A stretch of DNA of 64,000 nucleotides from Vibrio campbellii CAIM 519 = NBRC 15631 = ATCC 25920 (GTDB taxonomy: Bacteria > Pseudomonadota > Gammaproteobacteria > Enterobacterales > Vibrionaceae): the NCBI RefSeq assembly GCF_002163755.1, contig NZ_CP015863.1, forward strand, positions 1,178,001 to 1,242,000. Reading direction: 5' to 3'. This document shows, piece after piece, positions 1 to 9,185 of the stretch (position 1 is the stretch's first letter; each line of letters starts with the position of its first letter). The notes below the pieces were generated by a model that saw only the letters and a list, made by a program, of their open reading frames with translations, was not told where the DNA came from and made no database searches. Position numbers and translations under genes: made by a program.

Positions 1-1015
1 GAACAGGCATGAAGGTACCGGATGTCTTAAGACCGATGATAACGCGCAGGAACACGACAATCAGAGCACCAATTGGAATCAGCATGATGGTCTTGAACAT
101 CGCTTGCTCTTCAAGCGGCAAGCTGTGAATCGATAGGTTCAATAGACCGTCAGCTTCCACTTTGTTGTCTGTCGCTTCTTGCGGCGTGAGTTCTTGCTTG
201 ATCATTGAGAAGTGAACTTGGCTGTTTTTACCGCCCACTAGGTCAAGTAGAGAAACGTTTGATTCATCCCAAACCAGAAGGTTAGGTTGTGCTGCCGCTT
301 GCTCTGAATTTGGTGAGAACAGAACCCACTTTTCACCAGACCAAACTTGAACCATAGGTTGAATCGTTTGACGACGACGACCATCTTCTAGCTCGATAAC
401 ACCAACGGTTTTGCTTTGTACACCTGCAGTAAGCAAGATTTTATGCAGTGCATCAGTGCGGTCAAAGTCGTTTAGAATTAGTGCCGCGTTTTGGCTGTCT
501 GGATCGTTGAGTGTTTTGATCAGCTCACGAGCGAAAGTTTCGTTGTCTGCCGAACGGCTCATCGCACGCTCAATCAACGCGTTTGCAGCCGCTTGTTGTG
601 GAGCCGAAAGGGTAGGTTTGGTGATTTCACCTGATGGTGGTAGTTCGTCTACCTTGGCTTGAGGATCAACCAAGAATTGTGCTTTGTAGTAAATAGTTTG
701 TGCGCCAGTTGCCTGACGAATTGACCATTCAGCACGGCGGCCTGAATCAGAGTTTACGTAAGAAACACCGTAACCTGGAGACGACGCAGACTCACCGATT
801 AAGGTGTAGCCTTTTTGTGTATGAGGGGCAGCAAGAGAAGCTTTTACTTCACCGCCGTTTGCATTGAATTCAATACGGGCTTCAACATCCCAAACTTGAC
901 GTGTTTCACCTGGAGTCCAAGGAACGCCGTAATTCTGATGTCTGAAAACACTCAAGGCGATGCCTGCAACCACCAAAAGGATGATTGACAGGTAAAATGG
1001 TATTCTGGACGTCAT
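1..1015 (-). CDS. UUP1-type membrane protein: inactive transglutaminase domain plus TM helices (partial)
   Basis: The frame is open from an ATG at 1015 to the window's left edge, so the C-terminal part is missing. It starts with a single hydrophobic helix (about residues 5-22), followed by a roughly 220-residue periplasmic domain. A second hydrophobic stretch begins near residue 305 (IMLIPIGALIVVFLRVIIGL). This layout matches the family described as inactive transglutaminase fused to seven transmembrane helices. In that family the fold is kept but the catalytic residues are usually lost, and no substrate is established. The retropepsin-like lipoprotein gene lies only 11 bp upstream on the same strand, and the two families commonly pair. 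I infer a shared envelope role. The family assignment is fairly secure; function is unknown. Confidence 0.75.
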   Translation of the reverse strand, partial: MTSRIPFYLSIILLVVAGIALSVFRHQNYGVPWTPGETRQVWDVEARIEFNANGGEVKASLAAPHTQKGYTLIGESASSPGYGVSYVNSDSGRRAEWSIRQATGAQTIYYKAQFLVDPQAKVDELPPSGEITKPTLSAPQQAAANALIERAMSRSADNETFARELIKTLNDPDSQNAALILNDFDRTDALHKILLTAGVQSKTVGVIELEDGRRRQTIQPMVQVWSGEKWVLFSPNSEQAAAQPNLLVWDESNVSLLDLVGGKNSQVHFSMIKQELTPQEATDNKVEADGLLNLSIHSLPLEEQAMFKTIMLIPIGALIVVFLRVIIGLKTSGTFMPV

Positions 1016-1026
1016 AATCTACCTTT

Positions 1027-1773
1027 TTATTTTTTCTCTTCTTCCGTTTGAATATATTTACGGCTTACATCGACGAGTGCGATGTCGCGCATAAATTCTC
1101 TTCCTAGTAACACAGGATGGTTCATTTGAGAGCGATCTGCCAACGTAAATTGCGCTTTTTCATGAATTTTTCCAACGTGTACCCAAAGTTCAACAACAGC
1201 TCGACGCTCTAGTTCTTCATTGGTTGCTTGACGGATTTTCACGTAGCGAATAATTGGCGCTTCAATCCAAATATCTTTCTCTTCTTCTGACTTGGTATTG
1301 TCAGCAAGGTGGAAACGCACCCAGTTTTTGCCATTTCGTTCGAACTCTTCAATATCGACTGCATTTAGTGAAGAAGTCGCTGCGCCAGTATCGACGCGAG
1401 CATCGAAAGTTTGTTTGATTGAATCGATCGTCACTCGCTCAATTGAGCCAAGGACAATGTCATGGGTAGGAGTGGCTTGAACAGGAGCAGGCGCTTGAAC
1501 AATGATAGGTTCTTTTGGCTTCCTGACTTCGTCCATTGCTTCTTTGCGGAAGGTGCTAAGATCGCCATTTAACTTATCCACTTGGTCTTCCAGATTCTCG
1601 ATGTAATCCGACTGGTTACTAAGTTGAAGCTCTAAGTTGGTAACGCGAGTATTGAAATTCGTTTCAGAAGCCTGAATAGCAGCTAACGTTTCTTGGTGGT
1701 ACTGTTCGCCTTTGGTTAAAGTACATCCAGATAGTAAGGCGATGGCAACAACCGGAGTCAATCGTATAAACAT
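1027..1773 (-). CDS. Retropepsin-like aspartic protease lipoprotein ("ATP-dependent zinc protease" family)
   Basis: The protein has 248 residues. The N-terminus is a lipoprotein signal with lipobox LLSG-C at residues 14-18, so it is probably membrane-anchored in the envelope. A coiled-coil-like stretch at about 30-85 follows. The C-terminal domain (about 105-245) contains FDARVDTGAATSSL, the D-T/S-G active-site signature of retropepsin-like aspartic proteases (PF05618). The old family name "ATP-dependent zinc protease" is a misnomer, since no zinc motif or P-loop is visible. It is the first gene of a two-gene minus-strand operon with the UUP1-like membrane protein. The physiological substrate is unknown. 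Confidence 0.8.
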   Translation of the reverse strand: MFIRLTPVVAIALLSGCTLTKGEQYHQETLAAIQASETNFNTRVTNLELQLSNQSDYIENLEDQVDKLNGDLSTFRKEAMDEVRKPKEPIIVQAPAPVQATPTHDIVLGSIERVTIDSIKQTFDARVDTGAATSSLNAVDIEEFERNGKNWVRFHLADNTKSEEEKDIWIEAPIIRYVKIRQATNEELERRAVVELWVHVGKIHEKAQFTLADRSQMNHPVLLGREFMRDIALVDVSRKYIQTEEEKK

Positions 1774-1994
1774 TGAAAACCTTGAGATTGGAGTAAGTTG
1801 TTTGTTTTTTAAGAGTTTAGCGTTATCGACAATCGCTCACAAGCAAGAATCTGCGGCAGTCTCTTACAGAGTGAGGAATAGTGACGAAAAGCCAAAAAAT
1901 TAAGGACGCAATACGCATCCTTAATTAGATTTGAATAGAGGTTAATGTCTTAACGAAGGGAGTGAGTTAAGACAATGTCAGAAATCTCAGTTAA

Positions 1995-2966
1995 TTATGG
2001 CTTGGTTGCTACAAGTACCGCTCGACGAGGGGCAGGGTAGCCTTCTACCGTTTTGCTCGGGTCGTTTGGATCAAGGTAATCCGGCAGCGAGTTATGTGTC
2101 ATCCAATCGGTCGTGCGCTGCTCACCAACCGTCGTTACGTTTTCATCTACGATGCGCACATCTTTAAAGCCAACCAGTTCTAGCCACACTTTCAGCGCTT
2201 TCGCTGAAGGGAAGAAGTACACATTACGCATTTGCGCGTAACGAGACGTCGGCACTAATACCGCGTTCTCATCGCCTTCGATAACGAGTGTCTCAAGAAC
2301 AAGCTCACCGCCTGATACCAACTGATCTTTTAGCTGCACCAAGTGATCCAGTGGAGAGCGACGGTGGTAAAGCACGCCCATGCTGAATACGGTGTCGAAC
2401 GCTTCTAGCTTAGGTAGCTGTTCAATCCCTAATGGAAGAAGGTGAGCGCGTTGGTCATCGCCCATTAACTTACGAATCGCTTCGAACTGAATTAGGAACA
2501 GATGAGAAGGGTCGATACCAACCGTTAGGCGTGCACCTTCACCTAGCATGCGCCACATGTGGTAGCCGTTGCCACAACCCACATCTAATACGCTGCGATT
2601 TTTCAGTGGCGAGATGTGAGGAAGCACGCGATCCCATTTCCAGTCACTGCGCCACTCGGTATCGATATGAATACCGTGTACTGTGTATGGACCTTTACGC
2701 CATGGGTGGAATGTACGTAGTAGGCTTTCTAGCTTTTTCAGCTCACCTTCATGGAAAGGCGTATCGTTGCTGATGGTCACTGAGTTTTTGATGTCCACTT
2801 GGTTTGGTGCACCTTGTGGGATCTTGTTCAGCGCTTTCAGCCAGCGACCAAAGTCACCGTGCTCAGCATTTTGCCAATCTGTTAACTGTTGAGGTAATAC
2901 GTTTAGCCACGGCTGAAGACGAGTGTCTTGAGCGATTAACTGATAAAAATTAGCAAAATTAAACAT
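1995..2966 (-). CDS. cmoB: tRNA U34 carboxymethyltransferase CmoB
   Basis: The 323 residues equal the family's usual length. CmoB moves the carboxymethyl group of carboxy-S-adenosylmethionine (Cx-SAM) onto 5-hydroxyuridine at tRNA position 34, giving cmo5U and wider wobble decoding. The N-terminal family-specific part (1-115) precedes a Rossmann methyltransferase core with the SAM motif VLDVGCGNGYHMWRM near 125-140. FDTVFSMGVLYHRRSP near 190-205 is also typical of CmoB. The gene for the Cx-SAM synthase CmoA lies 185 bp upstream on the same strand, as in many gamma-proteobacteria. Confidence 0.95.
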   Translation of the reverse strand: MFNFANFYQLIAQDTRLQPWLNVLPQQLTDWQNAEHGDFGRWLKALNKIPQGAPNQVDIKNSVTISNDTPFHEGELKKLESLLRTFHPWRKGPYTVHGIHIDTEWRSDWKWDRVLPHISPLKNRSVLDVGCGNGYHMWRMLGEGARLTVGIDPSHLFLIQFEAIRKLMGDDQRAHLLPLGIEQLPKLEAFDTVFSMGVLYHRRSPLDHLVQLKDQLVSGGELVLETLVIEGDENAVLVPTSRYAQMRNVYFFPSAKALKVWLELVGFKDVRIVDENVTTVGEQRTTDWMTHNSLPDYLDPNDPSKTVEGYPAPRRAVLVATKP

Positions 2967-3151
2967 AGTTTTTCACTGAGTTTATGGAGTCAGCAGACCC
3001 TGGGTAAAAGTTAAATGTGTCATTCTCTACAGTGAGGGACGAACGTGATAGGGAATCACGGTTTTTATCGTTTTTGATAAGAGATCCCCAACTCGCTCGT
3101 TCCTCGCTCTTGAGGATGACGTCCTAATGAGAGCGAACTGTGTCGCGAAGC

Positions 3152-3889
3152 TTATTTAATCGCAAACATCGAACCGAAGTTAAAGCACTGGAACCAAACG
3201 TCGTAGCTTGAGAACCCAATTTCTGCGAAACGCTCTTTATGATCTTTCTTTGAATCAGGACGCATCACGTTTTCAATCGCGCTGCGTTTTTGGCTGATTT
3301 CTAGTTCGCTGTAGCCGTTCGCACGTTTAAAATCGTGGTGAAGGTCAATCAACAGCTCGTTGGATACTTCATCTTCAAACACGAACTTTTCAGACAGAAT
3401 CAAAATACCGCCCGGGCGCAGACCCGCGTAGATTTTCTCCAGTAGCGCATAGCGATCTTCTGGAGAGAGGAATTGAAGCGTAAAGTTCAGCACCACAACA
3501 GATGCGTTTTCGATTTCGATATTACGAATGTCCGCTTCTACTACATCAACTGGCGTATCACTGCGGTACGCGTTGACGTGAAGCTTACAGCGCTCCACCA
3601 TCGCAGGAGAGTTGTCCACTGCAATGATTTGACAACCTTCTTGTTTGATATGACGACGCATAGACAGCGTAGCAGCTCCCAAAGAACAACCTAGGTCGTA
3701 GATGTTTGAGTGAGGTTTAACAAAACGCTCTGCCAGCATACCAATTGCAGAAATGATGTTGCTGTAACCCGGCACCGATCGTTGAATCATGTCAGGGAAA
3801 ACTTCCGCTACGCGTTCATCGAACGTGAAATCCCCAATTTTATCGATTGGAGCCGAAAAAATAGTATCTGGATTGCTCTTAGGGTTCAT
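3152..3889 (-). CDS. cmoA: Carboxy-SAM synthase CmoA
   Basis: CmoA converts S-adenosylmethionine and prephenate into carboxy-SAM, the cofactor used by the neighbouring CmoB for tRNA wobble uridine modification. A class I methyltransferase fold is visible, with the motif YDLGCSLGAATLSMR near residues 60-75 and VVVLNFTLQFL near 128-138. I chose the ATG at 3889 (protein starting MNPKSNPD, 245 residues), because the longer frame needs a TTG two codons earlier. The 185-bp gap to cmoB has no clear terminator, so the two may be cotranscribed. Confidence 0.93.
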   Translation of the reverse strand: MNPKSNPDTIFSAPIDKIGDFTFDERVAEVFPDMIQRSVPGYSNIISAIGMLAERFVKPHSNIYDLGCSLGAATLSMRRHIKQEGCQIIAVDNSPAMVERCKLHVNAYRSDTPVDVVEADIRNIEIENASVVVLNFTLQFLSPEDRYALLEKIYAGLRPGGILILSEKFVFEDEVSNELLIDLHHDFKRANGYSELEISQKRSAIENVMRPDSKKDHKERFAEIGFSSYDVWFQCFNFGSMFAIK

Positions 3890-3993
3890 AACCAAATCTC
3901 TGCATACAAGCCGCCTGAAACTTCAGGCATCAAAAAAGGCGCGTATTTTATGGGAAATTCGCGCCTCTGTCATTTGCTTAATTATAAGCTTAC

Positions 3994-4860
3994 CTAAAAC
4001 ATTTGTATTTGCGAGTTGCCATCGTTGGCAGGAAATACAGACAAGTTTGGCAATGAGAGCTTAAGTTGTAGCTGCTTATACAGCTTTTCAGCCAGTTCTG
4101 GCGCTAAGATGTTATCTGGGGTGTGAATCATCAAGTACGGTTGAATGCCTTGTTCAATCCACATCGGCAGTTTCTTCAACCAAGGTTCGAAAAAGCGCAG
4201 GTTGTCGTCCATGTCTGGGTGACCGATGAAACGGATCATCGGGTGCTTGGCGGTTGCGATTGCATGCACCGGAACGCGAGGCTTTTTCTGGTGGGCATCG
4301 ATTACCGCTTCAGTCGTAGGCTGCGCGGCGAATACAGGGCGGCTGTCCATGATAATGCGGTCAATGCCGCTCTCTAACAGCCATTGATTCAACGCTCGCT
4401 CTTCTTCACCTTTGGAGAAGAGAGCCATATGACGAACTTCCACCCCAAGGGGGAAATTCGGCGGAAAGCTGGCACAGAACTTCTTCAATCTATCAAGGTG
4501 TTCTGGACCAAATGCAGCAGGGAGCTGAATCGTCCATTGCCCAACACGTTCATGAAGCGGTTCCATTACCTTCATAAAGTCACGTAATTGCTCGTCGCAA
4601 CCTCTGAGCATCTGCTCGTGAGTAATGGCTTTTGGCAACTTAAAGGTGAATTTGAAATCGTCGTGAGTCGCGGCTTTCCAGTTTTGCACCGTGTTGAGCG
4701 TCGGTGTGGCGTAAAAGGTGGTGTTGCCTTCTACAGTGTGGAACACCTGCGCGTACTTTTCGAGTCGCTCTGCGGGTTTGGTGCCACTGCCATAAAAGCT
4801 TTGTTGCCACTGGTTGTGCGACCACATGGTCAATCCAAGTCGAAGGGGTAAATTATCCAT
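3994..4860 (-). CDS. DUF72 family protein (YecE-like)
   Basis: The 288 residues start MDNLPLRLGLTMWSHNQWQ. DUF72 proteins adopt a TIM-barrel-like fold. Characteristic stretches here are the N-terminal GLTMWSH, the VEGNTTFYATP block near 43-53, and FTFKLPKAITHE near 70-81. The enzymatic activity of the family is not established. It lies about 100 bp upstream of cmoA on the same strand, and in enterobacteria yecE is also close to cmoAB, so a shared transcript is plausible. No signal peptide is seen, so it is probably cytoplasmic. Confidence 0.85.
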   Translation of the reverse strand: MDNLPLRLGLTMWSHNQWQQSFYGSGTKPAERLEKYAQVFHTVEGNTTFYATPTLNTVQNWKAATHDDFKFTFKLPKAITHEQMLRGCDEQLRDFMKVMEPLHERVGQWTIQLPAAFGPEHLDRLKKFCASFPPNFPLGVEVRHMALFSKGEEERALNQWLLESGIDRIIMDSRPVFAAQPTTEAVIDAHQKKPRVPVHAIATAKHPMIRFIGHPDMDDNLRFFEPWLKKLPMWIEQGIQPYLMIHTPDNILAPELAEKLYKQLQLKLSLPNLSVFPANDGNSQIQMF

Positions 4861-4903
4861 ATCTCTGCTTTACGTTTTTTCCTGAGCCCACTTTACGAGA
4901 GTT

Positions 4904-4933
4904 TTGCTGAAATGGGTAATTTCACGCTATAAT
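4904..4933 (+). promoter_or_regulatory. Candidate sigma-70 promoter upstream of aspS
   Basis: TTGCTG (4904-4909) and a perfect TATAAT (4928-4933) are 18 bp apart. The orientation is toward aspS, whose ATG is about 200 bp downstream. The rest of the 4861-5132 gap shows no ORF. The long leader could hold further control elements, but none is recognisable. Confidence 0.5.
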
Positions 4934-5132
4934 CCCCACCAATTTTTTCGCTTTGGTGCGCTTTTGAACATTTTTTGTACTAAAAACCACCAATGAATGA
5001 TAAAACACACTTAATTGTATGTTGAGTAGTCGATTTTCACAGGCTTTCAGCGTATAAATGGATCTTTACTCTGCTCGGCAATGAGGCTGACAGAGCGTAG
5101 TTAACAATATTTGAGAGATTGGGAATTTCATT

Positions 5133-6911
5133 ATGCGTACCCATTACTGTGGTCACCTGAACAAGTCCCTTGCAGGACAAACTGTAGAACTTTGCGGCTG
5201 GGTTAACCGTCGTCGTGATTTAGGCGGTCTTATTTTTATCGATATGCGAGATCGCGAAGGTATCGTTCAGGTAGTTGTTGATCCAGATATGGCAGATGCG
5301 TATGAAGTGGCTAACACACTTCGTAATGAATTCTGTATCAAGCTAACTGGTGAAGTTCGCGTTCGTCCAGAAAGCCAAGTAAACAAAGACATGGCAACAG
5401 GTGAAGTTGAGATCCTTGCAAAAGGTCTTGAGATCATCAACCGCTCTGACGTTCTGCCTCTAGACTTCAACCAAAAGAACTCTGAAGAGCAACGTCTGAA
5501 GTACCGTTACCTAGATCTACGTCGTCCAGAAATGAGCGACCGCATCAAGCTACGTGCTAAAGCGTCTAGCTTTGTTCGTCGTTTCCTAGATGACAACGGC
5601 TTCCTAGACATCGAAACACCAGTACTAACAAAAGCGACACCAGAAGGCGCTCGTGACTACCTAGTACCTAGCCGTGTTCACAAAGGTAGCTTCTACGCGC
5701 TTCCTCAGTCTCCACAGCTATTCAAACAGCTTCTAATGATGTCTGGTTTTGACCGTTACTACCAAATCGTTAAGTGTTTCCGTGATGAAGACTTGCGTGC
5801 TGACCGTCAACCAGAATTCACTCAGATCGATATCGAAACGTCATTCATGACGGCTGACCAAGTTCGTGCAACGACTGAGAAAATGGTCCGTGAAATGTGG
5901 CAAGAGCTACTGAACGTTGACCTAGGTGAATTCCCAGTAATGCCGTTCAGCGAAGCGATTCGTCGTTTCGGTTCTGATAAGCCAGACCTACGTAACCCGC
6001 TAGAGCTAGTAGACGTTGCTGACCTAGTAAAAGACGTTGAGTTCAAAGTATTCTCTGGTCCAGCAAACGACGAGAAAGGTCGCGTTGCAGTTATCCGTGT
6101 TCCAGGTGGTGCTGAGCTTACTCGTAAGCAAATCGACGGCTACGCAGAATTCGTAGGTATCTACGGTGCGAAAGGTCTAGCATGGATGAAGGTTAACGAC
6201 CGTGCAGCAGGCATGGAAGGTATCCAATCTCCTGTAGCTAAATTCCTAAACGAAGACGTGATCAACGGCATTCTAGATCGCACTCAAGCGGAATCTGGCG
6301 ACATCATCCTATTTGGCGCAGACAAAGCTAACATCGTTGCTGAAGCACTAGGCGCACTTCGTCTTAAACTTGGTAAAGACCTAGGTCTAACTAAAGAAGG
6401 CACTTGGGCTCCACTTTGGGTTGTTGACTTCCCAATGTTCGAAGAAGACGACGAAGGCAACCTACACGCAATGCACCACCCATTCACATCACCTTTAGGT
6501 GTGACTGCGGAAGAGCTAAAAGCGAACCCAGCAGCCGCGAACTCAAACGCATACGACATGGTTCTAAACGGCTACGAAGTAGGCGGTGGTTCTGTACGTA
6601 TCCACAACGCAGAAATGCAAGCAGCAGTATTCGATATCCTAGGTATCAATGCAGAAGAGCAACAACTGAAATTCGGCTTCCTACTGGACGCTCTGAAATT
6701 CGGTACGCCTCCACACGCTGGTCTTGCATTCGGTCTAGACCGTCTAGTGATGCTACTATGTGGTACAGAGAACATCCGTGATGTTATCGCGTTCCCTAAA
6801 ACAACTGCGGCGGCGTGTCTACTAACAGACGCACCAAGCCTTGCAAACCCAGCGGCTCTAGAAGAGCTAGCAATTGCAGTAACAGTTGCGAAAGAAAAAG
6901 ACGCAGAATAA
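5133..6911 (+). CDS. aspS: Aspartyl-tRNA synthetase
   Basis: The 592 residues have the usual length of bacterial AspRS. It charges tRNA-Asp with aspartate in the cytoplasm. The N-terminal OB-fold anticodon-binding domain (about 1-110, with CGWVNRRRDLGGLIFIDMRD) precedes the class II catalytic core. Motif 2 is FRDEDLRADRQPEFTQ near 217-232, and motif 3 is GLAFGLDRLVMLL near 530-542. A bacterial GAD insertion fits residues about 290-410. Codon usage is strongly biased, as expected for a highly expressed housekeeping gene. A strong hairpin terminator follows 20 bp after the stop. Confidence 0.98.
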   Translation: MRTHYCGHLNKSLAGQTVELCGWVNRRRDLGGLIFIDMRDREGIVQVVVDPDMADAYEVANTLRNEFCIKLTGEVRVRPESQVNKDMATGEVEILAKGLEIINRSDVLPLDFNQKNSEEQRLKYRYLDLRRPEMSDRIKLRAKASSFVRRFLDDNGFLDIETPVLTKATPEGARDYLVPSRVHKGSFYALPQSPQLFKQLLMMSGFDRYYQIVKCFRDEDLRADRQPEFTQIDIETSFMTADQVRATTEKMVREMWQELLNVDLGEFPVMPFSEAIRRFGSDKPDLRNPLELVDVADLVKDVEFKVFSGPANDEKGRVAVIRVPGGAELTRKQIDGYAEFVGIYGAKGLAWMKVNDRAAGMEGIQSPVAKFLNEDVINGILDRTQAESGDIILFGADKANIVAEALGALRLKLGKDLGLTKEGTWAPLWVVDFPMFEEDDEGNLHAMHHPFTSPLGVTAEELKANPAAANSNAYDMVLNGYEVGGGSVRIHNAEMQAAVFDILGINAEEQQLKFGFLLDALKFGTPPHAGLAFGLDRLVMLLCGTENIRDVIAFPKTTAAACLLTDAPSLANPAALEELAIAVTVAKEKDAE

Positions 6912-6929
6912 GCGCACAACAATTAAAGA

Positions 6930-6960
6930 AAAAACTCCCGCATCTGCGGGAGTTTTTGTT
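6930..6960 (+). terminator. Rho-independent terminator after aspS
   Basis: ACTCCCGC (6934-6941) pairs with GCGGGAGT (6946-6953) around a 4-nt loop, followed by TTTTTGTTTT. Confidence 0.9.
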
Positions 6961-7011
6961 TTAATGGCAACTATTCTCATACTTACAGTGAGTTATTGAT
7001 TAGGACTCTTC

Positions 7012-7533
7012 ATGTCAATTATTTTGGGCATTGACCCAGGCTCTCGTATTACTGGTTACGGCGTGATTCGCCAGCAAGGGCGTCATCTGCAATATCTAGG
7101 CAGCGGCTGTATTCGCACTTCTGAAAAAGAGCTGCCAGGTCGTCTCAAGCAAATCTACGCAGGCGTAACGGAAATCATCACCCAGTTTCAACCAGATGTA
7201 TTTGCCATCGAACAAGTGTTTATGGCTAAGAATGCCGATTCTGCACTAAAGCTAGGGCAGGCGCGTGGTAGCGCAATTGTGGCGGCTGTGAATGCGGATC
7301 TTCCGGTGCATGAGTACGCGGCACGTCTTATAAAACAAGCGGTAACGGGCACAGGTGGTGCAGACAAAGTTCAGGTTCAACATATGGTTCAACACATGCT
7401 TAAATTGCCAGCCAAGCCTCAAGCCGATGCTGCCGATGCGTTGGGTGTTGCCATTTGTCACGCTAACACCAATAAGACACTAGTGGCGCTCGCAGGCAAA
7501 GCTACCAGTGCAAGAAAAGGTCGTTACCGTTAG
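7012..7533 (+). CDS. ruvC: Crossover junction endodeoxyribonuclease RuvC
   Basis: The 173 residues match the standard RuvC length. RuvC is a dimeric, Mg-dependent nuclease that resolves Holliday junctions made during recombinational repair. The RNase H-like fold's acidic catalytic residues are visible: Asp in LGIDPGSRITGYG near residue 7, Glu in FAIEQVF near 67, and the Asp pair in QADAADALGVAICH near 138-141. ruvA and ruvB lie downstream, separated here by a chemoreceptor gene, so ruvC probably does not share their transcript. Confidence 0.97.
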   Translation: MSIILGIDPGSRITGYGVIRQQGRHLQYLGSGCIRTSEKELPGRLKQIYAGVTEIITQFQPDVFAIEQVFMAKNADSALKLGQARGSAIVAAVNADLPVHEYAARLIKQAVTGTGGADKVQVQHMVQHMLKLPAKPQADAADALGVAICHANTNKTLVALAGKATSARKGRYR

Positions 7534-7655
7534 GCGTGTTCTCGTATTAAAAATGAGACATATCAGACAGATTTAAGGATTAAGTTTGTTGAGAAAATGT
7601 TACAAAACTATAGTGGTCAGAGGTCTAATAAGAAATCAATCAAGGAAGATTGAAC

Positions 7656-9107
7656 ATGAATCCAGCCACGCTGTGGCGCAGTGCATTTATGCCGCGCCAA
7701 ACTCAATGGACGAGAACACAACAACGTCAAGCCGACATCCTCTCTCTATTTAACCTCATCGCTTTTCTCGTCGGGATCTACAGCCTGATCAAATGGTCCA
7801 AACATGGACATGAAAGCTTAATTTTCACCTCAATATTCTTAATCGCACTCGAACTGATATCCGCCTTCAGCCTGAAATGGTTCAAGCAACCAGCATTGTC
7901 GCTCAATTTGGGTTTTGTAGGCATGTCTGTGCATGCGCTTAACATCATCTATCAAAGTGGTGGTGTGGTCGATTCAACCCAAACTTACTGGGTACCTTTG
8001 TTAGTCGTCGCTTTCTTTTTATCTGGCACTCGTATCATGGCGATCTCTTGGAGCGCGCTAGTGATAGTGCTTTCTGCGGTAATGACGTATCAGCATGTGT
8101 CTGGTTTTGATTTTCCTCAACTTGTGTTGTCTGAATCTGCCCAGCGTGTGGAAATATGGTCAGGCACCGTGTTACCGCTGGTGGTGATTTGTATTGCACA
8201 AGCCTTTACCGCCAAGCAGCGAGACATCGCGATTGAAAGTGCAGAGAAAGCCAAAGCAGAAAGTGAGTTGGTGGCCCAGAAGGCAACAGAAGGAGAGCTA
8301 CGTTTAGCAGAGGTGCTTGAGCAAGCTAATCAAAATTCAAGTGAGTTGAAACAAGTCTCGCAAGTACTGGATGAGCAGTCATCGCAATTGGACGCTCAAG
8401 TGAATGCCCTTAATGTAAACAGTGAATCCCAAGCGAGTGCAGCCGAGCAAATGAGTCAGCAAGTGCATCACATGGCGACGGGTATAGAAGAGTCCAGCAA
8501 GTTTGTCGAAGAGCTACGAGAGAAGAGTGAAGAGGTTCATCAACAAGCTGAGAAAAGCTCGGAATTGCTGGAGGATTCAACCCAAGCGATCAGCCAGATC
8601 ATTACCAGCCATGAAGATATCATGAAAGTGGCAGACTTGATTACCTCGGTCGCAGAGCAAACCAACTTGTTGGCACTCAATGCCGCTATTGAAGCGGCGC
8701 GAGCGGGTGAGCAGGGCAGAGGCTTTGCGGTCGTTGCGGACCAAGTACGAGAGCTTTCGGCTAAGAGCAGTCAGTCGGCCGTGGAAATTCGCAACTTGCT
8801 TGATCGCAGTGAACAAGAAGTGAAGCATGGTCAAAGCGTTGTGACGTCAAGCACAGAGCGAATGAACACCATTATTCAGCAAGTTACCACCATCTCGCAT
8901 GATGTGCAGAGTCTGTCTGGCATCATGGCAACGCAAATGACGGCTTTAAAAGAGTTAGATGAAGCTAGCAGTGAAGTGGCTAACGGCGTGGTGAACACCA
9001 AAACTATTGCCGAAACCGTCGCGCAATACGGAACCGAGTTGAATGGGCAAGTGGTCGCGGTACGCAACCTCACACAGCAACTTGATCAAGTTGTCTCAAA
9101 AATCTAA
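7656..9107 (+). CDS. Methyl-accepting chemotaxis protein, multi-pass membrane type without HAMP
   Basis: A chemoreceptor of 483 residues. I chose the ATG at 7656, which has AAGGAAG 7 nt upstream, over a TTG two codons earlier. Residues about 30-190 hold several hydrophobic helices (such as ADILSLFNLIAFLVGIYSL and VLPLVVICIAQAF) instead of the usual periplasmic sensor between two helices, and no HAMP domain is evident. The cytoplasmic part has the near-invariant MCP hairpin tip EQTNLLALNAAIEAARAGEQ near 333-352, which docks CheA/CheW, flanked by coiled coil. The ligand is unknown. Its place between ruvC and ruvA splits the ruvCAB order of enterobacteria. Confidence 0.88.
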   Translation: MNPATLWRSAFMPRQTQWTRTQQRQADILSLFNLIAFLVGIYSLIKWSKHGHESLIFTSIFLIALELISAFSLKWFKQPALSLNLGFVGMSVHALNIIYQSGGVVDSTQTYWVPLLVVAFFLSGTRIMAISWSALVIVLSAVMTYQHVSGFDFPQLVLSESAQRVEIWSGTVLPLVVICIAQAFTAKQRDIAIESAEKAKAESELVAQKATEGELRLAEVLEQANQNSSELKQVSQVLDEQSSQLDAQVNALNVNSESQASAAEQMSQQVHHMATGIEESSKFVEELREKSEEVHQQAEKSSELLEDSTQAISQIITSHEDIMKVADLITSVAEQTNLLALNAAIEAARAGEQGRGFAVVADQVRELSAKSSQSAVEIRNLLDRSEQEVKHGQSVVTSSTERMNTIIQQVTTISHDVQSLSGIMATQMTALKELDEASSEVANGVVNTKTIAETVAQYGTELNGQVVAVRNLTQQLDQVVSKI

Positions 9108-9185
9108 CCCCACCGCATAAAGGACTGGATGTCTATCCAGTTCTTTATTATCCTGTCGCAAATTCATTTCCAAAGAGTATTTATA

